Source: CAYNEO01 sp964396245
GTDB taxonomy: Bacteria; Zixibacteria; MSB-5A5; GN15; FEB-12
Length of the DNA stretch: 64,000 bases
Direction of reading: 5' to 3'
NCBI GenBank assembly: GCA_964396245.1
Contig: CAYNEO010000003.1
Coordinates: forward strand, 1 to 64,000
Shown here: positions 8,898 to 17,587 of the stretch, piece by piece
How positions within the stretch are numbered: the first letter of the stretch is position 1
Layout: each line of letters begins with the position of its first letter
The notes under the pieces: generated by a model
What the model was told of the DNA's origin: nothing
Databases searched by the model: none
The model's input: the letters and a program-made list of their open reading frames with translations, nothing else
Program-made: the position numbers and the translations under genes

Positions 8898-9252
8898 GTT
8901 GCGGGTTCCTCTACGGCAAGTCTCAGGGAGTCTTTGAATCATTTTACCTATATGGTACCAAGAACTCATAGACTGTTTTTCGGCCGGTCTCCGTTTCTCC
9001 TGTACCGAGTAACTCCGGTTGCGACCGTGGAAATACACAGGACCGCATCCAGACCACTTGTCTGCGATGCTCATTCTGAGTGCCCCGCGACCAGCACCTG
9101 TTCGGCTGTTTCTACTGTCCGGGACCGGCTCCGGATTGAAAAGGGCCGGCACCGTATTCGGGTCGGTACTATGGGCGCAAACGGAAATACCTGTCCATTT
9201 ATAATGTATTGAACTTCAACGAATTGTCAACTGAAATCAGCGCGGGGCCGGC
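8898..9252 (-). other. gene-free 355-bp leader of the dockerin peptidase
   Basis: No separate gene is supported here. The minus-strand frame is open upstream of 8897 but translates to Arg/Ser-rich sequence with no domain. A good promoter at 9203-9230 would give a leader of about 300 nt. It matches no riboswitch core I know: I looked for cobalamin, FMN, TPP and c-di-GMP signatures. The length leaves room for RNA-level control. Confidence 0.4.
9203..9230 (-). promoter_or_regulatory. sigma-70 promoter of the dockerin peptidase gene
   Basis: Reading the minus strand, a perfect -35 (TTGACA, 9225-9230) is followed after 16 bp by TACATT (9203-9208). It sits just downstream of the BamA-like gene and directs transcription toward 8897. 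Confidence 0.6.
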
Positions 9253-10914
9253 CTAGAAATACTGTTGCGTACCGAAAGATAACTCCCAAGTGCCGGTTTG
9301 AGTGTGGGCGAAATCGACACGGATCAAGTCCTTTTTCGATACTTTCTCCAGTGATATCCTCAGCCCAGCGCCGACGCTGTAATCGAAGGGACCCAGCTTG
9401 ACGGGCTCGTCGCTCGACCAGATCTGCCCGAAATCGGTGAACAGCACGCCTCCGAATATGACCGACAGCAGTTCAATATCAGGGAAGAACCTGCCCTCGA
9501 TATTGCCGACAAGTCGCCGGTCACCGGTCTGAAAATACTTATCATATCCGCGAAGTCCGGACTGCCCCCCGAGCACAAGGAAGTTATTGCCGTCGGCGCT
9601 CCACCATGAATTGTATCTGATGCGGAAGGCGAGCGTGAAAAAATCAAGCTGGTTGTTGAACCAGCGAAAACTCATATCCGAGGTTTCCCGGAAGGTGGTG
9701 CTTTCCTCGAACCAGAAGTCACGCCGGTAGTCGAGGATGAAGAGATTGGAACCGAGCATGTTGGCCGCGCTGAACGAAAAGCCGACCTGGTCAAACAGAC
9801 GTTTGCTCAGACCGGGCAGGAAGGCGCGGCCGACCTGAAGCCCGACCGTCTGACCGAGCGTGAAATCCTCGGTGTAGCCGAACCCGTTGATTTGGCGGAG
9901 CTTGACGAAGTCAAGCCACTCGAGGTTGACTCCGGTCATGAGCCGATGATAGACCGAGTCGCCGGGAAATGCAATCTGGTTCGAGTCCTCGGGCGAGAAG
10001 ACGAGTTGGTCGCTCACGTTCTGATAGTTGTAGTCGTACTGGAACCAGATTCCTATTTTTCGCTTGTATTCACCCCAGCGATAGTGTCCGATCATTGAGA
10101 AATTGTCGCCCCGCCGGTGCCACTGGGCCGCCAGCAGGCTGTCCTGATAGTAATCGTGTCGCGCCCGACGTTCGTACAGGGCGACGCCGAAAGAGAACCT
10201 CTGATCGAGATTGTAGAAGGGTTTCTGAAGAATCACGTGGGTGACGCCGTCGGTCGGCTCTCCATCGTAGCCGAGATCAAGATAGTATGATGTCCCGCCG
10301 AGCCGGTTATCCTGGTACCTCGTGCGGAAGAAATTGTGATCCCTCTGGAGCAGCACGTAATCCATGTTCAGGAATTTGTTATAGCCGAGCAGATTTCGTT
10401 CCTCTATACCGAATTGATAATCGCTCTCGTTCGCCTCCCGGCGAAAGTTGACGTATACGCGAAAGCTCCACTGATCCACCGTCACGATGCGTACGAGTAG
10501 ATGCCCGTTATCGAGAAGACGGGTTTCGATCCAGGCATCATACAGCTGATAACGGGCCCGCAGGTTACGCGCCGTTTCTTCGACCAGGTCGGAGGAGTAC
10601 GCATCGCCGACATCGAATAAGACTTCCTGGCGAATCACGCTTCTGCGGGTGGTCATATGCAGACTGTTCGCCGTTTTGAACAGGAAATTATCGTATCCGG
10701 GTTCTGATGTGTTGAAAACATTGCGATTGTCGATTTCGATGCTGTCGATGATCCGGCCATCTACTTCCGAATGGGAGCTGCCACCGCCAACACCGGTTCG
10801 GCGAATCGACTCGCCTGCTTCGACTCCCCTGCACGCCGCCAGTGATACTGCGACGGTAAACCCGACAAGGAAAAATTTTCTCAGATCATACACAATGCTT
10901 ATACAACCCAACAT
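9253..10914 (-). CDS. BamA/TamA-superfamily outer-membrane protein
   Basis: This is an Omp85-like protein of about 553 aa. The N-terminus carries a hydrophobic export segment (FFLVGFTVAVSLAACRGVEA). One POTRA-like unit follows: IDSIEIDNRNVFNT, a helix with DLVEETARNLRARYQLYDAW, and HLLVRIVTVDQWSF. The remainder is a 16-strand-type bacterial surface antigen barrel with QSGLRGY near the position of the conserved lid-loop motif, and it ends GTQQYF with a C-terminal Phe. Family members insert or translocate envelope proteins; the substrate here is unknown. The start is uncertain: ATG at 10914 is used, but GTG at 10893 or TTG at 10947 are possible and none has a good ribosome-binding site. It is divergent from the pilus operon. 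Confidence 0.8.
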   Translation of the reverse strand: MLGCISIVYDLRKFFLVGFTVAVSLAACRGVEAGESIRRTGVGGGSSHSEVDGRIIDSIEIDNRNVFNTSEPGYDNFLFKTANSLHMTTRRSVIRQEVLFDVGDAYSSDLVEETARNLRARYQLYDAWIETRLLDNGHLLVRIVTVDQWSFRVYVNFRREANESDYQFGIEERNLLGYNKFLNMDYVLLQRDHNFFRTRYQDNRLGGTSYYLDLGYDGEPTDGVTHVILQKPFYNLDQRFSFGVALYERRARHDYYQDSLLAAQWHRRGDNFSMIGHYRWGEYKRKIGIWFQYDYNYQNVSDQLVFSPEDSNQIAFPGDSVYHRLMTGVNLEWLDFVKLRQINGFGYTEDFTLGQTVGLQVGRAFLPGLSKRLFDQVGFSFSAANMLGSNLFILDYRRDFWFEESTTFRETSDMSFRWFNNQLDFFTLAFRIRYNSWWSADGNNFLVLGGQSGLRGYDKYFQTGDRRLVGNIEGRFFPDIELLSVIFGGVLFTDFGQIWSSDEPVKLGPFDYSVGAGLRISLEKVSKKDLIRVDFAHTQTGTWELSFGTQQYF

Positions 10915-11039
10915 TGACTTGATTCGTGCCCGTTGAACGGCTGGCAACCATGGTTCCCGGGAAGCCGGCGAGGTTCAGAAATTCCGCTTTACTGTCGATA
11001 ATATAATGACTTAAGGCGAACCAGCTAAACAAAAACGAT

Positions 11040-12776
11040 ATGGCACGCAAGAAAATCGGCGACCTTCTGGTCGAAAAGGGTCTGATCACCAAAGAGCAGC
11101 TCGCGGACTGCCTGAAAGAGCAATCCGGAGGCGGCAACCGTCTCGGAGCAATCCTGGTCGAAAAGGGCCTGATAACCGAAGAGCAGCTTGTTGAAACAGT
11201 CTCCGAACGTCTCGGTATCCCCCGTGTGTCGATCGACTCCATGGTGCTTGACCCCCAGGTGGTACAGCGTGTCTCCGTCGATATTGCCCGCCGATATACT
11301 TTGATTCCAATATTCGCCATCGGCAATAACCTGACGCTCGCGATGGCGGATCCGTTGAATATCATCGCTATCGAACATGTCAAATACCTGACCGGCGCGG
11401 ATATTAAGCGGACTGTCGCGCCGAGCAGAGAGATAATCGAAGCGATCGATCAATACTACTCGGTAGCCGACTCCCTCAATGAAATCGTTGCCAGTCGAGG
11501 CGAGGACGCCGAGACACCGGGTGCCCCGCCGGCAGTACAGCGGCAGGCTGAAGCGGAGAGTCCCATTGTCAAGCTGGTAAATGTCATCATCACGAAAGCG
11601 GTCAAGGACAAAGCCAGTGATATCCATATCGAACCGGATGAAGCCAGCCTGCGGATACGATACCGAATCAACGGGGTCATGCGGGAGGAAGCGGCTCCGT
11701 CGAAGTCGATGCAAAGCGAGATCATCTCGCGGATAAAGATTGCGGCCGATATGGATGTTTCCGAGAAGCGTCTGCCGCAGGACGGTCGGTTTATGGTCCT
11801 GGTCGACGACGCTCCGATTGATTTGCGTATTTCCACCCTGCCGACAATCCACGGCGAGAAAATTGTCATCAGAATTCTCGATCGCCGTAACGTTTTTCTT
11901 TCGTTCCCGCAACTCGGTTTCGATCCGCAGACGGAGCGACGCTGGGATGACGTGGTTCACAAGCCGGAAGGTCTTATCCTGATCTGCGGCCCGACATCGA
12001 GCGGTAAAACCTCTACCCTCTACACCACGCTTCAGGAGATCAACTCGATTGAGAAGAATATCATCACGATCGAGGACCCGGTGGAGTACTCCTTGCCGCT
12101 GATCAATCAGATACAGATAAACGAAAAGGCGGGCCTGACCTTTCCATCAACGCTTCGCTCGATACTTCGTCAGAATCCGGACATCATTATGATCGGGGAG
12201 ATTCGCGACCGGGAAACGGCGCAGATGGCAATCCGCTCGGCGCTGACCGGTCATCTCGTCTTTTCAACCGTCCACACGAACGACGCGCCGTCGGCTATCA
12301 CCCGGCTCATCGACATGGGCATTGAGCCGTACCTCGTGGCGGCGGCGATCAAGGGCGTGTTGTCGCAGCGATTGGTCAGGTTGAATTGCCCCAGCTGTCT
12401 CGATGGCTACCGTCCCTCCGAGAGCCTGCTCCAGCGAGCGGGATTGACCGGTGAAGCGACACAAATCGACTTCAAGCGCGGCGCCGGGTGCAAGCACTGC
12501 AAGGAAACCGGGTATCAGAGTCTCACCGGCATTTTTGAGTTTGTCAGCATTTCCGATGAGATGACGGAACTGATTCTGGCCGGAGCGTCGCTGCGCACGT
12601 TCCGCGAAACGGCACGGCAGTACGGCTATGTTCCGTTGTTCGAGGCCGGGCTGGAGAAGGTGCGCGCCGGAAAGATTTGCCTCGAGGAACTGCTGAAAGA
12701 AACCTCGAACATCGAAGAATACTTCTCACCGCAAACGGAGACGGGCACGAGGCTGACCCATGCCGGAACAGTTTAA
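11040..12776 (+). CDS. pilB: type IV pilus/type II secretion assembly ATPase (PilB/GspE)
   Basis: This 578-aa cytosolic hexameric ATPase powers pilin or pseudopilin polymerisation. The N-terminal T2SSE_N domain opens with a tandem duplicated helix pair (IGDLLVEKGLITKEQL and LGAILVEKGLITEEQL). The catalytic domain has Walker A GPTSSGKT at 317-324, the Asp box around 340-350 (IITIEDPVEY), Walker B IIMIGEIRD at 382-390 and the His box VHTND. A zinc-binding tetracysteine is present (Cys450, 453, 484, 487). It starts an eight-gene operon and overlaps the next gene by 17 nt. A TATAAT at 11002-11007 lies upstream, but no good -35 or Shine-Dalgarno is visible. Sequence alone does not separate PilB from GspE; PilM-like downstream genes favour the pilus reading. 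Confidence 0.93.
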   Translation: MARKKIGDLLVEKGLITKEQLADCLKEQSGGGNRLGAILVEKGLITEEQLVETVSERLGIPRVSIDSMVLDPQVVQRVSVDIARRYTLIPIFAIGNNLTLAMADPLNIIAIEHVKYLTGADIKRTVAPSREIIEAIDQYYSVADSLNEIVASRGEDAETPGAPPAVQRQAEAESPIVKLVNVIITKAVKDKASDIHIEPDEASLRIRYRINGVMREEAAPSKSMQSEIISRIKIAADMDVSEKRLPQDGRFMVLVDDAPIDLRISTLPTIHGEKIVIRILDRRNVFLSFPQLGFDPQTERRWDDVVHKPEGLILICGPTSSGKTSTLYTTLQEINSIEKNIITIEDPVEYSLPLINQIQINEKAGLTFPSTLRSILRQNPDIIMIGEIRDRETAQMAIRSALTGHLVFSTVHTNDAPSAITRLIDMGIEPYLVAAAIKGVLSQRLVRLNCPSCLDGYRPSESLLQRAGLTGEATQIDFKRGAGCKHCKETGYQSLTGIFEFVSISDEMTELILAGASLRTFRETARQYGYVPLFEAGLEKVRAGKICLEELLKETSNIEEYFSPQTETGTRLTHAGTV

Positions 12777-13977
12777 ATACCGGGCGATAACGGAGGACGG
12801 CGAGGTTCGTCGCGGCGTCATTTCGGCGCTTGACACCGAACATGTCGAGGAGTTTCTCGATGAGCAGAATCTCCGTCCAGTTCGCATAACTCGGGTATCA
12901 CGTCGCCGGCCGCTGTCACTGTTCGGGTTCTTCAACAGTGCCCATTACGAAAACCTTATCATGTTCACCAACAGCCTGGCGACGCTGCATCGCGCCGGCG
13001 TACCGTTACTTCGAGCCCTGTCGGTCATCAAAGTCGGCCCGGCTGACAGCCGGTTCAACCGGGCTATCGATCAAATTCGACTGAGCGTTCAATCGGGCCG
13101 GTCACTGTCCGAGGCGATGCTCGAGTATGAGGATCTCTTCACAAAAGTCTATATCGCCAGCGTGGCGGCCGGTGAGGAATCGGGAAAACTCGAGAGTATT
13201 CTCAACGAGCTCGCGGACGTGCTCGAAAAGGAAATGGAGCTGAACCGTCAGGTCCGCGTAGCCACCCGTTACCCGGTGATTGTGCTCGGCGTGATAACGA
13301 TAGCTGTCGGCGTCCTCATGACCTTCGTGGTGCCGTCCTTCGTGAATTTCTACAGCTCGTTCGGGGCCGACTTGCCGCTGCCGACGAGAATACTGATCGC
13401 GGTCAGCACGGCGATCACCCGCTACTGGCCGCTGGTACTCACGGCCATAGTCGCCCTGGGACTGGTCTTTCACAAGGTAATCTCGACGGAGCAGGGCCGT
13501 CTTGGCCTTGACCGACGGTTGCTGAGACTGCCGGCGTTCGGTGAGATAATCCTCAAGGGCAACGTGGCCCGATTTGCGCTGCTGTTTCGAATCCTGTTCA
13601 ACGCCGGAATCCCTATTGTCAGGACGCTCGATATCCTCGCCCAGGTTGTCAAGAACAGCGCTATCAGTATGGAAATTCGCAAGCTCGGCGCCCTGTTTCA
13701 GACCGGCGCCGTGATTACCACGGCTCGCGGCGATTTCGTCTTTTTCCCTGATCTTGCGCTGAACATGCTGGCTATCGGGATGGAGTCTGGCGCGGTCGAC
13801 AAAATGATGCAGGAGGTCGGCTCCCACTACTCACGGGAGGTCTTTTACCGCTCCCGACAGCTCGCTTCGGTTATCGAGCCGATGCTGACGATTGTTCTGG
13901 GCGTTTTTGTGCTAATCATAGCGCTGGCGATTTTCCTGCCGATGTGGAGCCTGATTCAGGTTTTCAAAGGCGGCTAG
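12760..13977 (+). CDS. pilC: inner-membrane platform protein (PilC/GspF)
   Basis: This 405-aa polytopic protein forms the assembly platform for the ATPase and pilins. The N-terminus (FKYRAITEDGEVRRGVISAL) is the family start. Two T2SSF domains follow at about 55-180 and 260-385, each with the conserved FTNSLATLHRAGVPLLRAL / FALLFRILFNAGIPIVRTL pattern and acidic ESG motifs. Hydrophobic segments are near 175-195, 210-230 and 375-400. The length and domain order are normal. It overlaps the ATPase gene by 17 nt in another frame, which suggests translational coupling. Confidence 0.93.
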   Translation: MPEQFKYRAITEDGEVRRGVISALDTEHVEEFLDEQNLRPVRITRVSRRRPLSLFGFFNSAHYENLIMFTNSLATLHRAGVPLLRALSVIKVGPADSRFNRAIDQIRLSVQSGRSLSEAMLEYEDLFTKVYIASVAAGEESGKLESILNELADVLEKEMELNRQVRVATRYPVIVLGVITIAVGVLMTFVVPSFVNFYSSFGADLPLPTRILIAVSTAITRYWPLVLTAIVALGLVFHKVISTEQGRLGLDRRLLRLPAFGEIILKGNVARFALLFRILFNAGIPIVRTLDILAQVVKNSAISMEIRKLGALFQTGAVITTARGDFVFFPDLALNMLAIGMESGAVDKMMQEVGSHYSREVFYRSRQLASVIEPMLTIVLGVFVLIIALAIFLPMWSLIQVFKGG

Positions 13978-14057
13978 CGAATTAAGAAAACAGCCGATTT
14001 TACCGATTAATTGAGAGAAATGTATACAAAACCCAAGACCGTGATTGCGGAGGAGTT

Positions 14058-14489
14058 ATGAAGCTGAACAAGCTCAAAGGATCGGGCGGTTTTACGCTCA
14101 TTGAACTGGTGATTATCATCGTTATCCTGGGTATCCTGGCGGCGGTGGCAATCCCGCGTTATCAGAATATGTCGGACGAAGCCCGCGAGGCTCAGTGTCG
14201 TGCGGTACTTGGAAGCCTGCGTTCGGGAATTACGATTTTCTATGCCAACCAGGCGGTCACTACCGGAACGGCGATCTGGCCGACGCAAAATGAACTGGAG
14301 ACGGTCGGGACTGTTATGGCTCAGGCCATTCCGGCGAATCCGTATCAGGACCCGGCGGCGGCGCCTGATTCGATCGTTGTCGGTATCACGCGGGGCGTGG
14401 TTGTCGGCACCCGTGGCGGCTGGGCATACAATGCCACCACCGGCGAGGTCTGGGCCAATACCAGCACGGTCGGAGAAAACGACTGGTAA
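14058..14489 (+). CDS. type IV prepilin-like protein, first of a tandem pair
   Basis: This 143-aa protein has a prepilin leader and methylation site: cleavage after the Gly in GGFTLIELVIII, with Phe at +1 and Glu at +5, followed by a 20-residue hydrophobic helix. The globular part (about 35-143) is Ala/Thr-rich with NPYQDPAAAPDS and WAYNATTGEVWANT, similar to GspG/PilA-type folds. A GGAGGAG ribosome-binding site is 5 nt before the ATG and an 80-bp gap separates it from the platform gene. It may be the major pilin or pseudopilin. It should be processed by the prepilin peptidase encoded at 38277-39059. Confidence 0.88.
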   Translation: MKLNKLKGSGGFTLIELVIIIVILGILAAVAIPRYQNMSDEAREAQCRAVLGSLRSGITIFYANQAVTTGTAIWPTQNELETVGTVMAQAIPANPYQDPAAAPDSIVVGITRGVVVGTRGGWAYNATTGEVWANTSTVGENDW

Positions 14490-14501
14490 TCTGAAGGCGA
14501 T

Positions 14502-14963
14502 ATGAATTCGCGCTACTGCGCCGGTCGTGATCAGCTCGGCTTCACGCTGATCGAACTGGTCATAATCATCGTTATCCTCGGCATTCTTGCCGCCGTGGCG
14601 GTGCCGAGATTTACGGACATCACTGATAGTTCGAAAATCAACGCCACTAAACAGGAGTTGAGTAACCTCAAGAAGGCAATCGCCGGCGATCCCTCCGTTA
14701 CGGCGGGCGGCGAGTTTGTCGACCGCGGCTTCGAGGGGGATGTCGGTTTTCTGCCCCAGCGTCTGGCCGATCTGGCCGACAAACCGGACAGTATCCAGAC
14801 ATACAACCGGTTGACCCGGTTGGGCTGGAACGGCCCGTATGTCGACCGCACCAACGGCGACTATCTCACCGACGCCTGGGGAAACGCGTACATCTACGAG
14901 CCCGGTAACCGTCATATCCTCTCGACCGGTAACGGTGCAGACAGCCTGATAGTAACGTTTTAA
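14502..14963 (+). CDS. gspG: GspG/PilE-like prepilin, second of a tandem pair
   Basis: This 153-aa protein has a leader ending DQLG before FTLIELVIIIVILGILAAVA, almost identical to its neighbour in that helix, but a different globular domain. The C-terminal part has LTRLGWNGPYVDRT and LTDAWGNAYIYEPG, the GspG-type core around the calcium-binding loop. It is 12 bp from the first prepilin. The pair looks like an old tandem duplication kept for two roles, for example a major and a minor pilin. Confidence 0.87.
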   Translation: MNSRYCAGRDQLGFTLIELVIIIVILGILAAVAVPRFTDITDSSKINATKQELSNLKKAIAGDPSVTAGGEFVDRGFEGDVGFLPQRLADLADKPDSIQTYNRLTRLGWNGPYVDRTNGDYLTDAWGNAYIYEPGNRHILSTGNGADSLIVTF

Positions 14964-14976
14964 CCCGGAGCGAGCG

Positions 14977-16599
14977 ATGCTCGGTCTAAAGTTGAGAAGC
15001 AAAGCCGGCGCATCCGGCGATACGGGGATGAACGGGGATCGTCGCGATACTGTTGTCGAGCCTGTCGAGAGCCGGATACGCCCGTCGCGCGATCTTGCCG
15101 TTGGCAGAACGCTCGCCTTTGCCCTCAACGATGATTCGGTCGAGATGGCGGCCGTGTCTCGGCTCGGATCGCGGGTGAAAGTCCTCGATGTGAGGAAGGT
15201 CTATGTGCCGGGAGAGGCAGCCGCCGAGGACCGCCGGAGCGTCTTCCTGACCGGCGTCATCAGTGAGTACGTAGCCCAATACGGCGGACGTCATCCCGAC
15301 ATCCGCCTTGCCGTAGCGGGACCGGAGACCGCTTTCCGGGCTTTCGTCATTCCGCAGCTAAAGCGATCGGAACTTGATTCCGCGATCACCTACGAGCTGA
15401 AAAAGCAGCTACCCTTTCCCCCGTCGGACTGTTTCCACGATTATCGGCGGGTCGCCTCAATTCGAGATGCCCGTCAGCGCCGGACGAAAGTGTCGCTGCA
15501 TGCCGCGACGAAGCGGTTGATCAAAGAACAACTCGGTCATTTCGATCAGCTCGGTTTTGAGGTACACAGGGTATTCAACGCCGCCGATGCCATCGGGCAA
15601 CTGCTTGCGCGTCTGCCGAACTTCACCGACAGTAAACACCACGCCGTGATAAATGTCGAGCGCCGGCGGTCGCTGATATCGTACTATCGGGGCGGCAACC
15701 TGGAATTTTACCATTACAGTTCGCTTGGGTCGGCGTTCCTGTCGCAGCGCTCCGATGACATGCGGTTCGACGATTTCGCAGAACTGCTGGCGGGCGAAAT
15801 TCAGAACTCGCTCGACTATTACACCGGACAGTTTTCCTCACAGTCCGTCGAATGTCTCTACCTCTACGGCGACCTGGTGTATACGGACGAATTCATCGAG
15901 CGACTGGCGGGCCACCTCGGGTTCGAGTTTGCCCGCTTTCCATCGGAGAAGCTTGGTCTTCGAGCTACTCGTCTGGATGAGGGCAGCACTCATGACCTGC
16001 CGGTCTGCCTTCAGGCGCTGGCGGCCGCCCTTTGTGACTCCCGACTTGCGAATCTCCTGCCGCCGGAGCGCAAGGTCGTTCAAGCACGGCGTCGGGTCGA
16101 CAAATGGGGCATTGCCGCTTTGCTGGTCCTCGCGGCTCTTCTCGCAGGTGAATGGGCGGTGAATCAGCGAGAGCTGGCATCCGGGAAGATTTACGAGCAG
16201 ACTCTGCAACAGGATATTGCAAGGTTCCGGAATTCCGAGGCATTCAGCACTTACAACTTGATTAAGCAGCGCATAGCCGCCGACCGCATGTTCCTTCAGG
16301 AAACGCAGCCGACCGAGAGCTATTTCGGGGTGACGCTCAAGGAGCTGTCACGGCTGACCCCCGGTCCCATCCGGCTGACCGGTCTGGACTACCAGGGAAC
16401 GAAGGTTGAGCAGAATCTTAACCTCCAGGGTATCGTGAGATCAAAAGCGGTTCCGCCCGAGGTACTTCTGGCGGAGTATGTGAAGACGCTCGATGATTCG
16501 CCCGTTATCAAAGGTGTATCGGTCTCGCGATATACCAAAAAAGAACTGAACGACGCGTTCGAACTCGAATTCAGTCTTTTGCTGGCAGGGATTCGATGA
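14977..16599 (+). CDS. pilM: PilM-PilN fusion (GspL-like) pilus assembly protein
   Basis: In this 540-aa protein, about residues 45-360 form a PilM-type actin-like domain: FVIPQLKRSELDSAITYELK and LPFPPSDCFHDYR near the start, then FEVHRVFNAADAIGQLLARL. A single membrane helix (WGIAALLVLAALLAGEWAV, about 377-395) follows, then a coiled coil and a periplasmic ferredoxin-like PilN domain to 540. In Pseudomonas-type systems PilM and PilN are separate; a cytoplasmic actin-like part joined to a membrane/periplasmic part is the GspL arrangement. The start ATG has CGGAG 8 nt upstream, and the stop overlaps the next start (ATGA). It should link the ATPase to the periplasmic alignment subcomplex. Confidence 0.87.
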   Translation: MLGLKLRSKAGASGDTGMNGDRRDTVVEPVESRIRPSRDLAVGRTLAFALNDDSVEMAAVSRLGSRVKVLDVRKVYVPGEAAAEDRRSVFLTGVISEYVAQYGGRHPDIRLAVAGPETAFRAFVIPQLKRSELDSAITYELKKQLPFPPSDCFHDYRRVASIRDARQRRTKVSLHAATKRLIKEQLGHFDQLGFEVHRVFNAADAIGQLLARLPNFTDSKHHAVINVERRRSLISYYRGGNLEFYHYSSLGSAFLSQRSDDMRFDDFAELLAGEIQNSLDYYTGQFSSQSVECLYLYGDLVYTDEFIERLAGHLGFEFARFPSEKLGLRATRLDEGSTHDLPVCLQALAAALCDSRLANLLPPERKVVQARRRVDKWGIAALLVLAALLAGEWAVNQRELASGKIYEQTLQQDIARFRNSEAFSTYNLIKQRIAADRMFLQETQPTESYFGVTLKELSRLTPGPIRLTGLDYQGTKVEQNLNLQGIVRSKAVPPEVLLAEYVKTLDDSPVIKGVSVSRYTKKELNDAFELEFSLLLAGIR

Positions 16600-17159
16600 A
16601 AAAGAGAGCAGGCATGTACGCGGTGGCGGCAGTGATGATGGCGTCCGGATGGTATGCGTTTGCGTATCGTCCGACCGTAGAGCGTCAGGCGGCCGTCGAC
16701 GAGAAAATCGCCCGGGCGGAGTCACAGCTCGACGATTTCGACACCACGATCATGTCCCTGCCGTCGTATCTCGAGACCGAACGGAACCTGATCGAGTCGA
16801 AACAGGGGCTTCAGTCGAAACTGTACGGCAAGGACGAGATACTTGAGTTGTTCCGACGGCTGCGGGAAGATGCCCAAATTCACCAATTGGAGATAATCGA
16901 GATTTCCCCGCCGGTCAGCGAACTGCTCGAGTTGAATGAACTCGCGAGAGACAAAAACGAATTGCAGTTTCTGAACCTGACGCTCCATATCACCGGCAAA
17001 TATATCGATTTCGGGCGCTTTGCCGATGATCTGGAACGGATGGCCTTTTTCCGCGGCGTCAACTACTGCCGGATAACGCCGCAATCGGAACAACCGGGAT
17101 ATGTCGACATCACGCTGGGCGTACGGGCGCTACTGACCGGGCCCGGGAGGAACGGATGA
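16596..17159 (+). CDS. pilO: PilO/GspM-like alignment subcomplex protein
   Basis: This 187-aa bitopic protein has a short cytoplasmic tail, one membrane helix (about 6-24), a coiled coil at about 30-90 and a small alpha/beta periplasmic domain (LNLTLHITGKYIDFGRFADD followed by LERMAFFRGVNYCRIT), which is the PilO fold pattern. It overlaps both neighbours by 4 nt (ATGA), so it is tightly coupled in translation. It probably dimerises with the PilN half of the upstream fusion. Confidence 0.83.
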   Translation: MKKRAGMYAVAAVMMASGWYAFAYRPTVERQAAVDEKIARAESQLDDFDTTIMSLPSYLETERNLIESKQGLQSKLYGKDEILELFRRLREDAQIHQLEIIEISPPVSELLELNELARDKNELQFLNLTLHITGKYIDFGRFADDLERMAFFRGVNYCRITPQSEQPGYVDITLGVRALLTGPGRNG

Positions 17160-17584
17160 CGGAAGCCACGAGAAAAAAGATGGTCTACCTGGCGCTGATC
17201 GTCGCCGTGATATGGGGCTGGTACAATCTATCCGGTCCGGTCAAGCCACCACGGGTAACGGCGCCTAAGACGATCGAGCCGATCTCCTCGGCCGTCTCGA
17301 CGGGTTCCTCGAAGACAAGTATTGACGTTACGTCGCTCCAGAAGCTGCCGTGGGGCGAAGACCCGTTCCGGCCGGCAACGGTGAGGCGTTCGGTAGAAAG
17401 CGAGCCAATCTGGACGGTAACCGGAATCGTATTCAACGAGGTCTCCCCTCTCGCCTACGTCAACAAGACGCCGGTTCAGGCGGGGGATACGGTCGACGAT
17501 GCTACGGTCGTCAAGATCGAGAAACGGTCGGTGACACTGAACTACAAAGGCACACAGTTCGAGATATTTCTCTCCAAAGGTTGA
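17156..17584 (+). CDS. PilP/GspC-like periplasmic linker
   Basis: This 142-aa protein has an N-terminal membrane helix (about 9-25), a Pro/Thr/Ser-rich linker and a small beta-domain. That domain contains LPWGEDPFRPA, which resembles the DPF motif of PilP/GspC homology-region proteins, then WTVTGIVFNEVSPLAYVNKT and VKIEKRSVTLNYKGTQFEI. In both systems this domain contacts the secretin N0 domain. It has no lipobox, unlike classical PilP. It sits 4 nt inside the PilO gene and 3 bp before the secretin gene. Confidence 0.75.
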   Translation: MTEATRKKMVYLALIVAVIWGWYNLSGPVKPPRVTAPKTIEPISSAVSTGSSKTSIDVTSLQKLPWGEDPFRPATVRRSVESEPIWTVTGIVFNEVSPLAYVNKTPVQAGDTVDDATVVKIEKRSVTLNYKGTQFEIFLSKG

Positions 17585-17587
17585 TAT

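Noticed and set aside
9975..9990. GGTTCGAGTCC resembles a tRNA T-loop
   Set aside because: It lies inside the BamA-like coding sequence and no acceptor stem, anticodon arm or D-arm fits around it.
14087..14590. Repeated stretch in the two prepilin genes as a mobile or direct repeat
   Set aside because: The shared DNA encodes the conserved prepilin helix; the similarity is explained by gene duplication and protein constraint.
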